This document shows positions 1-12,021 of a stretch of DNA of 64,000 nt, one piece after another (within the stretch, counting starts at the first letter, position 1; each line of letters opens with the position of its first letter). Below the pieces are notes generated by a model that saw only the letters and a program-made list of their open reading frames with translations, was not told the origin of the DNA and did not search any database. The position numbers were made by a program, and so were the translations under genes. Origin of the DNA: Scenedesmus sp. ARA3 (taxonomy: Eukaryota > Chlorophyta > Chlorophyceae > Sphaeropleales > Scenedesmaceae); the NCBI GenBank assembly GCA_004335835.1, contig RWJK01001353.1, positions 1-64,000 of the forward strand, given 5' to 3'.

Positions 1-57
<57 letters not shown>
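1..57 (+). repeat. (GCT/CTG)n microsatellite, coding
   Basis: Nineteen uninterrupted triplets open the window. In the frame of the downstream exon they read as poly-Ala. The left edge of the tract is not visible. Confidence 0.95.
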
Positions 58-59
<2 letters not shown>

Positions 60-383
60 ACGGAACCATGCAGGATCTGAGCCCCAGGCTGCTGTATCTG
101 ATGTGGTACCCCAGGGTGGCAACTCTGGCCCAGACAGTTGGTGAGTGCAGCACGCTACAACAGCACAGACCTAACCGCCCAGCTTTACCGTGTTCAGGGA
201 CAGCATGTGGTGCCACCTACAAATGCGAGCCATATTGCAGCTTCTTCACCATCACCTTCCATTCACGCAGCAATGTTATTTGCCAGGTTCAGTCAAGCAC
301 CACTTTCTGGGCTTGCACTGCTGCTGCGCCAAAATACAAGTGCCCAGCGCCACCCAACTCGGCTGCACACTAGCTGAGACCTG

Positions 384-442
<59 letters not shown>

Positions 443-1068
443 CCGCCAGGGAGTACTGGGGCGGTGGTGGTGGCGGCAAGATCTGGCAGAACCCCGGCTT
501 TGGTGGCGGCGGCGGCCGCGGGTGCGCTGACTCAGCAGCTTGCAGTGACACTGCATGCTGCCGAGTGATTTTTTGCTTTCCACAGTTATTGCTGGTGTAT
601 ACATCAGTTGCTGTGACTGATGGGCGTTCAGAGAGCTGACAGCATGCTTGGATGCTGCTGCTAGGCGGCATGTGACCACAACAAACTGCCAGTCAGCTGC
701 TGTGTGTTGCATGTGCAGCAGCTCTGCAGCACCGCCCAGCATGCCGTGTATGAGTCACAGTACGCAGAGTGAAAACACACTCAACTGCTAGCATTCTATA
801 CAGTAGCCTCAACCTGCTCTGGTGTGCCTGGCGCACATGTGCGTACTTGCCTGACTTGATCTGCTGACAGCCTGTCACTCCTGCTGCTGCGCTCTCTCGC
901 CGCAGGCGTGACAAGTGGGGCAACGGCATGCTGTCCCAGGGCGCGGCAACAACAACCAGCACAGCTGCTGCGCCTACTGAGACAGTACAGGCTGCACAGC
1001 CAGCTGGCCAGGCAGCGCCTGCGCAGACGGTGACAGTGGCAGCTGTTCCCAATGCGGCTGGTCCTTGA
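1..1068 (+). CDS. 3' part of a secreted-type Gly/Trp-rich protein with Ala/Pro-rich tail (5' end outside window)
   Basis: No named family is recognised. Three exons are supported: <1-140, 450-521 and 906-1068 (TGA). Junction phases agree: exon 1 ends in TG, completed by G to give Trp, and exon 2 ends in GG, completed by G to give Gly. The first visible exon opens with a (GCT)19 tract read as poly-Ala, then a short stretch ending DVVPQGGNSGPDSW. Exon 2 is Gly-rich (EYWGGGGGGKIWQNPGFGG). Exon 3 begins RDKWGNG and ends in an Ala/Thr/Gln/Pro-rich tail. The same exon order, intron phases and motif (DMVPQ...DRW, then GGWYGRGG) occur in the intact gene at 56315-57930, so the two are paralogues. That copy starts with a signal-peptide-like exon, so this protein is probably also secreted, perhaps to the cell wall. 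Function is unknown. Confidence 0.7.
387..442 (+). repeat. CTG microsatellite in intron, next to a 3' splice site
   Basis: A nearly perfect CTG run with one TTG interruption lies in the sense strand of the first visible intron and ends a few bases before the acceptor CCGCCAG at 443-449. It may serve as the polypyrimidine-like tract. Confidence 0.85.
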
Positions 1069-2479
1069 CTGAAGTGAAGCAAGGTGCTTTGGGTGTCGTT
1101 CTTGAGGATGCCTGTATGGCTTCAACATATCTTGGGGATCACACATACTTACACTATGTGGCCGATTTTGTAGCATGCCACGCATAGAAAGGCATGTTTG
1201 TAGCAGATGCACATGCGATTGCTTCCGTAATTGACTCTTCTCTCACATATCATGTGATCCTCCTTTGCTGATCGCTGCATCGTGTATGCCGGCTGTACAC
1301 ACCACTAGAGCGTGCATGATGATGGCAATCATGCAACCCATGGCCAGAAGATGTGCATGGTTTCATGCAACAGCCAGCACGCTTTAACAACTGTTCTTTT
1401 CAATGTTCCAGGGTCTGCACAATCATGTCAGATGCAAATTGCATGCTGAGCTATTTTCACCTGCATCTTTCGCACTGTCCCCCAAGAGGCAGTGTGAACA
1501 GAGCATACTAGTAATCGCATCGCCAGCCGTCACCAGCAGCTGCTGCACCGCACGATGCACACAACACACATGACCGCTGCATGAATGCATGAAGCATGGA
1601 ATACATTGCGGCCTATGTTCTCGTGTCTTCTGACCGGCCGTGCTGCTTAATTTGCCATGTGGTGCACCACGTGCACATGCATGCTGCCAGTTGTCAGCAT
1701 CTCATGAGTAGATCATCATGCAGCTGCCTTGCACTGCTGCCAGCTGCTGGCTGAAGCAGTGAGTGGGCTTTGGTGCTGCTGTGACGGCAGTTTGCAGGGA
1801 TGTGTGGAGGAGAACCGCGTTTGCATATTTGACTGCGTGTTATGGAGACCTCAGCTTGCACAGCATCCGATGCTTGGAACCCAAGCAGCATGCACCGCTT
1901 TTACATGCTGTTTCCGGCAGTACGAGCTGCATGGATTGCCAAACATCATTGGTCATACTATGGCATCCTTCACTTTGGTTTGTTACGTGCTTGCCAATTA
2001 AAACATGGAAACAATGTATGCATATTGCTTTGGCAATTTTGAATAGCTTGTAACTGTCCTTATCAAGTAGCTACTTGAGCTTGGCCACTGGGATAGGTTA
2101 CACAATAGATGGGGGTCAACATTGTGTCACCACGAAGCTGTTGCCTGACCAGCTAGTAGCCTGAACACAACTGTACCGCAGTACTTCAACCACCCTTCGT
2201 GTTCAGCAACGTGTGCAGTACTCTTGACAAACTCACTGCACCCAACACCTGACCAGTCAACACTCCCGCTGTGGAGCCCGTGTATCGCTTGCCACAGCAA
2301 CTGTACAACTGTCGGTTGCAGTGTACAACAACATGCAGGCATTGCCGTACGCTGTACTACGAAGACAACTTTCAGCATAACGAACACAACGCGTGCATCA
2401 ACAGCTGAATACTTCCAGCATGTCACAGTATTACCAAAACCTCCAGCAACACGGCAACACAACCCTCACTAACTGCAGC
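1069..2479. other. Convergent intergenic region
   Basis: This lies between the 3' ends of the gene at 1-1068 (+) and the SNF2 gene (-). The open frames here are short and show no family resemblance or splice continuity. A TGTAA motif, the usual green-algal poly(A) signal, occurs on the minus strand at about 2097-2101, roughly 380 bases past the SNF2 stop codon, and is a candidate for its polyadenylation signal. Confidence 0.5.
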
Positions 2480-5400
2480 TCACACGCCCTGCTGCCCAGC
2501 ACCCATCAAGTTGCTGTCAATCCATGCCCTCAACCCCGCACCAACTGCCTCAGCACCACCTGCACTGGCGCCGCCCCTACCGGCAACTGCCTTCACCAGC
2601 CGCACGTGCCGGCGCAGCACCCCGCTGTTAAACTGGTGCAGCCAGCGCTGCGCTGCCACCACCTGCACACCTGCTGGAACCGCCACCTCACCATCAGCTG
2701 CACTATCACCAGCCGCCACGCTCGTGCTTGCAACAGCTGCGCCGTTTGCTGCTGCTGCATTGGCAGTCACAGCCTGCTGTGCTACTGCCATCAGCTTGGC
2801 CTCTGCTGCATCCGCCTCATCATCGCAGTAGCCCAGGCAGGTCATCAGCTCCAGCACGAAATCGGAGAAGGCAGGGTCAGCAGCACCACCCTCGGGCACT
2901 GCAGCTGAGCAACAGCAGCCAGATCAGCTGCTGCTGCTGCTGCTGGGCTGGGCTGCTTTTGAGCCTTGCGGACTTCATCAGGCTGCGCCGCGGCTGCTGC
3001 TGCTGCTGCCGCTGCACCAGCCGCAACTTCATTGCCCACTTCACGCAGCGGCGCCCGATGGTCACATCGCTGTTGCTGCTGCTGCTGCTGCTGCTGCTTC
3101 AAGCGCTCTACCTTGCGCCATTCTTGATCCGCCTCCTGCTGCTGCTGCCTGGCCAGTGCCTTGCGGCGCCTTTCCTCCTCCTCCTTGTCCCGCTGCTGTC
3201 TAGCAAGCTCTGCCTTCTGCTGCTGCTCCTTTTCCTTCAGCTGCCTGGCAAGCTCTGCTTGGTGCTGCAGCTGCCGCTTCTTCTGCTCCTTCTGCTGCTG
3301 CTCCCTTTGCTGCCTAGCCAACTCGGCTTTGCGCTGCTGCTCCTTTTGCTGCCGGGCCAGTTCTGCCACGCGCTGCTGCTCCTTTTGCTTCCTGGCTAGC
3401 TCAGCCTGACGCTGCCGCTTCCTCTCCTTTTGCTGCCTAGCCAGCTCAGCTTGGCGCTCCCTCTCCTTTTGCTGCCTAGCCAGCTCAGCTTGGCGCTGCT
3501 GCTCCTTTTGCTGCCTAGCCAGCTCAGCTTGGCGTTGCTGCTCCTTTTGCTGCCTAGCCAGCTCTGCCTGGCGCTGCTGCTCCATCTTCCTCTGCTGCTG
3601 CAGCAGCTGCTGCTGCAGCAACTGTTGCTGCTGCTGCACCAAGGCCTGGCGCTGCTGGCGCAGCAGCTCAGCCTGCTGCTGCTGCACCCAGGCCTCGCGC
3701 TGCTGGCGCAGCAGCTCAGCCTGCTGCTGAGTCACCTCCTCCCCCTCCTCCACTTCCTCCTCCTCGAACTCCTCATCCTCCTCCTCGTCTTCAAACTCAC
3801 CAAACCCTCCCTGATTATCGTGACAGAAGCTGTCACTTTCCTCCTCCTCCTCCTCTGCCTCCTCTGCCTCCATGTCCTGATCAGCATCACACCCATCCCA
3901 GGATTCCTCTTGCTGTGCCTCCTCCTCCTCCTCATGCTCCTCAACCTGCTGCTGCTGGTGTGCCGCAACGTGTTGACGCCCTTGGTGAGCCCCTGCTGCT
4001 GGCCTTGGCCCTGGCAGTGCTGCGGGTGGTGGCGGCAGGCTGTAGTCCTCCAGCAGCAGGCCCATGTTGTCCTTCCAGAGCGAGTAGTTGTCGCCCTTGA
4101 GCGTGCCGATGTGCAGCTGTAAATTACATGGCAGGGACAGGCAAGCATCAGTAAGGCACAAATGTGCGTCAAACAGCTGATGGGGCGTACAAGTGCTAAT
4201 GCGCTGTCCATGGACGTGCTTGTGCAGCTGCCTGACCAAGATGGCAGCCCCTAGCAGATCACAACAAGCTACATGCAATTCATTGGCATGTCAAGCATGA
4301 GCTGTGAAGCAAAATGATTCACAGGCTGGCAACTCACAGCACGCTCGCGCTGCAGCCTGTCGGCTGCTGTCGTCGCCAGCTCCATGGTGCGCTCCTCAAT
4401 GGAGCCCTGCAGCAGCGGCAAGTGCACAGCACAGCACAGACGGCAGCGTGCACGATGTGAGATTTGCGGTTTTCCCGGCAGCTGCAGTAAGAGAAGTTGC
4501 CACATTGCGCTCCTCTAAGGAGCCCTGCAGCACAGCCAGCACAATGCAACACCAGACTCAGCATGAAGTGACACTGGCCAACCCCCAGCGGTTGCACTGG
4601 TGCATCACTTTGTGCGACAAGTGCAGGTAAGCAGGACAAAGCCGCACAACTGCCCAACCCACGTGCTATGCATGCAAAAGCCGGCTTGCAGACGTTCTAT
4701 TATGCATACAAATTGTTCGAGCACATCAATCACCACCCCTAACACTCCATGCATCCACACAAGCATCATAACTGCATCAAGCAGCCAGCGCACACCTTGA
4801 CAAACAGCCGCTTCACCACCACGTTGCGGCTCTGCCCCATGCGCCAGGCGCGCCCAATGGCCTGCGCCTCCACTGCCGCGTTGAGGCACGGCTCCAGCAG
4901 GAACACGTGGCTGGCCGCGGTCAGGTCGATGCCGCAGGCAGCGCTGCAACCAGCAAAACAGCATTCAAACAGCAGCAGCAGCAGCAGCAGCGAGGCACAA
5001 GGTCAAATGTGGCTGGATGCTGTCAAGGACTCATGGCTGGCTGCGGTGTGGCTGATGGCCTGAGTGTATGCTTGAACTGCAAGCTAGACTGTTTTAAGGG
5101 CAGCGCCAGATACGCTGCGGACATGCATTGGCAGCAGCAGTGCAAGCAGCACTCAATGGTAAGCAGGCAGCAACGTCACCTGCGCAACGTGAGGATGAAC
5201 ACCGTGGTGGGCGGGTCCTTCTGGAAGGCCTCGATGGCGCGTGTGCGCTGCTGCATGGGCATGTGGCCTGCGCTCAAGGAAAAGAGCAGGCAAAAGAGCA
5301 ACAACAGCAGCAGGCGAGCAGCAGCAGCAGCACAGCAATATTCAGAGAACACGCCATACAGCTTGCATGTACAGCTTGCAGTGATGGCATGGAGACTGAC

Positions 5401-5725
5401 AGCAACTGCAGCAACAGTTGGTCAAGCAGCCCGAACCAACCCTGCCTTGCAGCTTCAGCATGCAATGCAAATCCGGTAGCACTTAACATGCCTTTTAGGG
5501 TGGCAGTTGCATTTACAGATGCACAGCCTTGCGCTCTGCTCTCATGCTCGCTATGCAATACGGAAAACACAATAACCATCAGCAGCAGCGTCGCACCGTT
5601 GATGAACCTGAAGCTGTAGCCCCAGCCCGGCAGCGCCTCCTGCAGCTGCTGGATGGTGGCCGTAAAGCTGCTGAAGATGAGCGCCTTGGCCCCGGGGTCG
5701 GCGGCACGCATGGCCACCAGCTCCT

Positions 5726-5774
<49 letters not shown>

Positions 5775-8700
5775 GAACATAGGCAACGCAAAGCAAAAAA
5801 ACTCACTCACGCGCAGCAGCAGACAAGCAGACATGAGTGACAGACAGTACCTGCCACCTGAACCGCACACGACCAAGCATGGTCTGCATCTAAAGACGTA
5901 CAATCGGCTTCAACCCTGTGCTTTGCACTGCTTCCAAACACTACTCACCTCCTTCAGCTTCAGCAGCTTGCTGTCACACACCACAAAAGGTCCCTGCTCC
6001 GCAGCCCTGGGCGCACGCGACGGCGCTGCCACAGCAGCAGCAGGACCAGCGCCGGCAGCAGCAGCTGCGCGTGGCTCCACTGGCTTCAGCACACCTAGCG
6101 TCAGGGGGCTTGAGCACTCAGGGCACCTGCAGCAGCGGCAGCAGCAGCAGCAGCAGCTTGAGGATTGATCAGCATGCCTGCCAGCCGGTGACACTCGATT
6201 ACGGCGTTCCTTTGGGCATGCATGGCCTACATTATGTGTTGCCTGCCCACGCGACAGTATAGTGTGTTTGTACATCTTGCTCTGTCACAGCTGCGCATCC
6301 TGTTGGTATGGTGCAGTATGCCATGCTGGCAGTGCCTACAGTGCCACCATACGTGAATTTGCTGCTTTGCCTATAGCGCTGCGCGAATGCAGCAGCTGCC
6401 AGCTGCTGCACCTGCGCTCCTGGCTGAGTGCGTCCCTGATGCATTGCTTGCAGAACACGTGCCTGCATGGTGATGCCACTGGCTCCTCCGGGGCGTCCAG
6501 GCAGATGCAGCACTCCGTGTCATCTGCATTGCTGCCGCCAAGCGCATTGCTGGCCACTGACACTGCTGGCGCAGCAGTCCCATAGAGCAAGGCGTTGATC
6601 CGCTGCAGCCGTGCATCTTCACGTGCACGCGCTGCTGCTGCAAAGTCCGTCACTTGCAGCGCGCGCTCCGGCAGCCTACGGGTGCAGGGCAGCGCAAGAC
6701 ACATCACAGCTGGCTCAAATGATCAGAGCAGGAAGCAGCACAGGGGACGCAACGGCTGCAACAGATTGTCAAAGGCAGTGTAGTGGACAGCAATCAAGGC
6801 GACAACATAGCCAGCAGCATCGGTGCAGCGCTGTGGTGTTGATGCTAGTAGCCTTAAGCACCGATACATCGCAGAAACAGCAGCAAGGGCATGGTGACGT
6901 TCAAGGGGTGACTCACTTGCCGCCGGAGCAGATGCGCCGCATGGGCTGCAGCAGCGCGTGCGCCTGCAGGCGTGCATTGCCGCCGACGTGTTTCAGGGCC
7001 TCCCACTGCTGCTTTGCGTTGCGCAGCGCTGTGCGGTAGTGGCGCCGCTCATCAGCATTCAGGTACACTGCGGGCGGTGCAACATTGCCCCAGTGTGTTG
7101 CAGCAGAGAGCGTTGCTGTTGCTGGCTCGTGGACACGTATACGTCATAACATGTTGTGTCGTTCTCGGTGTGCATGGCAGCTTGCAGGAACATGCGCATC
7201 ATATAAAACCGCTGTTGAACTGCTGGCAGCAGGTTGTTGAGCACGGCCGGGCAACGCCTGCTCTGTTACGCAGTTGCCGCCGCCATTGCTGCTGCTGCTG
7301 GCCGCCGCGCCTGGCACGTCCTGCACCGCCTTTTGCGGCAGCTGCAGCGCCTCCTTGTGAAGCGCACAGCGATGCGCTTTGCAGAAGAGATACTAAGACA
7401 GCCACACGATCATAGCAACGCACCTGGCACATCTTCTACCGTCTTTGGCGGCAGCTGCAGCACCTCCTTGGTGTGCCGCACAGTGATGCCCTTGAGCAGC
7501 GCAAACAGCGGCACCTGCCGGCTGTTTGAGCAGAGGCTGGCCTCCAGGGCCTTGCCCTTGAATGCAGCCAGGCAGTGCTGCGCTGCAAAGCGGCTCTCCG
7601 TGAAGGGCCACACCTGGCAAGAGCAGCACAGCAGCATGTGTGGAGTGGCGCAGCACAGGCAGAGGCGGCAGCAGCGGCAGGGTTGTGAGCGTGATGAGGG
7701 GTGGCGGCAGCGTCAGTGTGGCAGCATGTGCCAGGTTGATGACAAAGTGAGCCGCTGCCAAGTACATGCTGCAGCTGTTGCACCGAAAGCGTAGCACAGC
7801 AACTGCAGCTCTAACGCAAGCAGCACCTGGCCATGCGTTCAGCGCACAAGTAAGGAGGGTTTGTCAGCAAGGCAACAGGCACAACACTGATGCCATCACA
7901 GCAGGCACCGCAGCTCAGCAGCCACCCCAACACAATCAAAGCGGTCAACACACAACACATGCATGCATCTCTGCACTGCACTGCTCCAGCTACTGCCTGC
8001 TCCAGCGCACCTGCAGCCCCAGCAGCAGGCCGTACACATCTGTCACATCTGTGTCAATGGGTGTGCCGGTCACCACCCAGCGCCTGTCACTGGCCAGGCT
8101 GCATGCTGCGCGGCTCTGGATGGTGCCGCGGCACTTGAGCACATGGCCCTCGTCAAAGATGACACGCCACTGCGGCAGGCGGCAGCAGCAGCAGCAGGAG
8201 CAAGAGGAAGTCTGTGATACCACCAAAGCACGTCAAGGGTGGGAAAGTAGACAGTGTGCTGCACCTGATTGACATGTGGCCCTCGTCAAAGAATACACGC
8301 CACTGCAGCAGGCAGCAGCAGCAGCAGCTGATGACAGGCGTCACTCTAGAGTGGCACAGCATGTGCAATGGTTCAAAGTGCTTGCACATTGCTGGAGGTA
8401 ACAATCTATCGGTGGGTCTGACGCTTTGCAGCAATGCTGCATGCGCAGCTGCATGTCGCCTGTGTGGTTACTTGCAAGGACACCCTGGCTGGTTGGCGAG
8501 GCTATTGTTTTACTGCTTGCAGTTGCATGCTGGCTAGCTGGCTAGGTCCTGCCTGGCTGCTGCGCGAAACGCACCCACTTGATGTGGCACAGCGGGCTGC
8601 CAGTCACACTGAAGCGGCCCCGCTTGCCGCCATGCTCCGTGCCCAGCGTGTTGTAGGTGGTCACAACAACTGCAGCAGCAGCAGCCAGGCATGCACCAAC

Positions 8701-11126
8701 ATCCACAGCTTGAGTGAGAGAGTAAGCAGCCGCTTAAGAGGCAACATACAGGGCCAGTGGCTGCTCAGAGCGATTGCAGTAGAACGAAACCATGCCTGCC
8801 AGCGCAGCTGAACATCACCAAGTGACAGATGCTGCTGCAGCATCACGCCCAGAGCTGCAATGAGTGCTGCCACAGCTGTGCTCTGTCAGCGCAGCTATGG
8901 CACACACAGTTGAACACGAAGCAGCTCACCATCATAGTCTGCTGCCAGCTGCGCCGCGGTGTACTTGTAGCGCCCCGAGCCGTGGTACTGCAGGATGCGC
9001 AGGCTGCCATTCGTCCTCGCAGCCGCCTCGTCAGCCCACTGGCCCACCAAGCTCACTGCACACACCACAAGCGTGGCGCGGCTGTACAGCAGCCGGTTGG
9101 GGGGCGCTGCGCTTGCGCCTGCTGCAGCGGGAGCAGCAGCAGCAGCAGGAGCGCGGCCGGCACCAGCAGCCACAGCCGCCGGTGCAGCAGCAGCAGCAGT
9201 TCCGGCTGCAGTGGTTCCAAGAAACTTCTGACGGACGAGCTGCTCCAAGTAGCCCGCATACGTATGCTGCTGCTGTCCTGCCTGCTGCTTGGGCGCCTGC
9301 CCCTGAGGCCGCGCTGCTGCTGCTGCTGCTGCTGCTGCTGGAGCACTCCTCCCTCCTCCTGCCGCTGCCTCTGTCTCCCTGCTGCTCCCAGCCTCCTCCC
9401 CTGCACCCCCCTCCTCCTCTTCCTCTTCACTCTCCTCCTGGCATGATGCTTCCCCGTCTTCAGCATCATCCGCATCCTGCTGCTGCTCCGACTCGTCTGC
9501 CGGCAGCGCTGCGCCTGGCGCTGTGTTGCCGGGGCCTTTCTGAGGCGCTGTGTTGGCCAGGATGATGGCCAGGCAGCAGATGGTCTTGCCGCAGCCCATG
9601 TCCTGGGCTGCAGGCGCAGAAATATACACAAACAGGTGAATGCAGGTTGTTTGAAGGTGGGTTGGCCAGGATGATGGCAAGGCAGTAGATGGCCTTGCCT
9701 CAGCCCATGTCCTGGGCTGCAGGGGCATGCAAATGCACACAAACAGCAGGCGCATAAAGATTGTTTAGATGTCGATTGGCATTGCCGCAGATGGCCCTGC
9801 CACAGCCCATGTCCTGGGCTGCAGGCGCATGCACGTGCACATAGACAGCAAATGAATGCAGGTTGGTCAGATGTGGAGTGGCTGCAGACGGCTGCTAAAG
9901 CATTGGGAAACGGCAGCAGTTGGCCTTGTCATGCGCGGGGGCTGAAGTGCATATACACAGCACATGCCACAGGGCAGGAACAGCAGCGCACCCACATAAT
10001 AATATACATACACACTGGATGCTAGGCAGCCAAAACTGCACCCACCCAGGATGCCGCCAGTGGCCTGCTTGGGTGGCGCCTCGCTGCTCATCTTGCCCAG
10101 CAGCGGAGACAGCCACCAGCGCCGCCCGCCCAGCGTCACCTCTTTCCACACCACGCTGTTGAAGCCCAGGGGCCGCTGCTCTGCCGCCTGCATGAGGCTG
10201 AGGGCCTCCAGCTGGTGCTGCTTCAAGGTGAGGCCGGGAGCAAAGCCGCGCGGCTGGCGTGCAGCAGCCTGGGGGCCTGTGCGGGGACATGACACACAGT
10301 GCGAGCACGCTTATAAAGTGAGTCAGGAACTGCAGCAGAGTTGGGGCTTCAATTTGAGGCCGGGAGCAAAGGCACGCCGCTGCCGTGCAGCTGCCTGGGG
10401 GCCTGCACAGAGACGATACAGTGATGACAGAATGAAGAATCAATGAGGTTGAGGGTCTGCAGTTGCATAGATGCGGACGACGCACTTGCAGCCAGTCAGG
10501 GGTTGCAGCAGATGCTTCTGCTGTAAGGCAGGCGCAAGCCGGCAGAGGCAGATACTGGCCTGCAGAGGCAAATGCTGCTGCAGCAGCCAGGTTTCTGTTC
10601 TGCAAGTCTTTGTTTAACTGGATCAAAAGGGAGAGTTTCTTGGAAAAAGTGCTGTCACCTTGAAATTAAACAAGATACAAAACAGAAAACTGCTGCAGCA
10701 GCCAGGCCCCCCCACCTGTTTTCAGCAGGTGCAGCAGCAGGCTGCCAGCCTCCTTCTCCCGCTTCACATACGCGTCCCACTCAGCAGCACACCCCAGCCA
10801 CTCCTCAAAGCAGCTGGCGTCCCCACCCGGCTGCTGCTGCAGCAGCGCCAGCAGGGTGGCTGACAGAGGCAGGCCGCTGCTCTGCTTCAGCAGCACCCGC
10901 TTGCTGCTGGGGGCGTGGGGGGCCCTCTGCCGCCAGGAGGGTGTGTTGCGGGTTTGGAAGATGCGCATGCCCTCCCTGCAGAGTTGCGCAGCAGCAGGAT
11001 GTGGAGCAATGCAGCACGGCGACACTTGTGAGTGTTGCAGCGTGTCTGAGCGCGGCCAGCCCTTGACAAGCAGTAACAGAGGACGACACAGTATGACAAT
11101 GCTGTGCATCCGTTTTGGTTTTATGC

Positions 11127-11171
<45 letters not shown>

Positions 11172-11247
11172 CACCTGTCATGTTCCTCCACTGTGGTGAT
11201 GGTGTTCACCCACTGGACCTTGAAGGCAGCCCTCGCAGCAACTGAAC

Positions 11248-11281
<34 letters not shown>

Positions 11282-11984
11282 AGAGCAGCAGCTTCAACGC
11301 AACACAGTGATGCTGCAGCTGAGGCTGATAATAGCAATTTATGATGCCAGCCGCTGGCAAGGTCAACTTGCAGTCATTATATAGGCTGCTGTGCCATTAT
11401 CAAGGCAGGAGGAAGACACTGGGTAGCAAAAGATACATCGGCAGCTGTTGACAGCAGCAGCAGCAGCAGCGGTGCGCTCACTCTGTGAGATCTCCCAGGG
11501 CCTGCTGTGAGCCGCCTCCCCAGGCACGCTGTCCACTGTGCGGTGATCCCTGCTGGGGCAGCTGCTGGCCAGCCACGCCCACACCTGAACAGCAGCACAA
11601 CATAAGACACCAGCTGTGTATTGCTGCACCCACGCCTCGCCATTTGGCTCGAACGCTTACATGGAAATGCATTATTCTGCCAACAACACCACCAGACCTG
11701 TCGGCGTGAAAATCAGTTGCTGCTGCCACAGCCAAGCACAACGAGGGCACACCGAGCAGCATGGCCAGGGCCACTACAACAACGTCCCAGTAGATAAACC
11801 ATTTTGACGCCTGCTTCGGTCAACTGCTTACATGTACAATGCAAACTTTCTGTCATCAACATGGTGCCTTGCACAAAACTGAACTGCACATCGCGCAGCG
11901 CCCCACCGTGATCTTCAGGCTGCCCTCCCTGGCTGGCTTGCCCCTGCCGCCTTGCTGCAGCTCCAGGCTGACCGCGACACTGGG

Positions 11985-12021
<37 letters not shown>

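Noticed and set aside
1..57. Possible CRISPR-like or satellite array
   Set aside because: Simple triplet microsatellites without spacers. The same kind recurs across the eukaryotic genes in this window.
2728..4122. Leu-rich plus-strand open frames suggesting membrane proteins
   Set aside because: They are the complement of the Gln/Glu repeats in the SNF2 gene tail, where CTG triplets read as Leu. No independent gene is supported.
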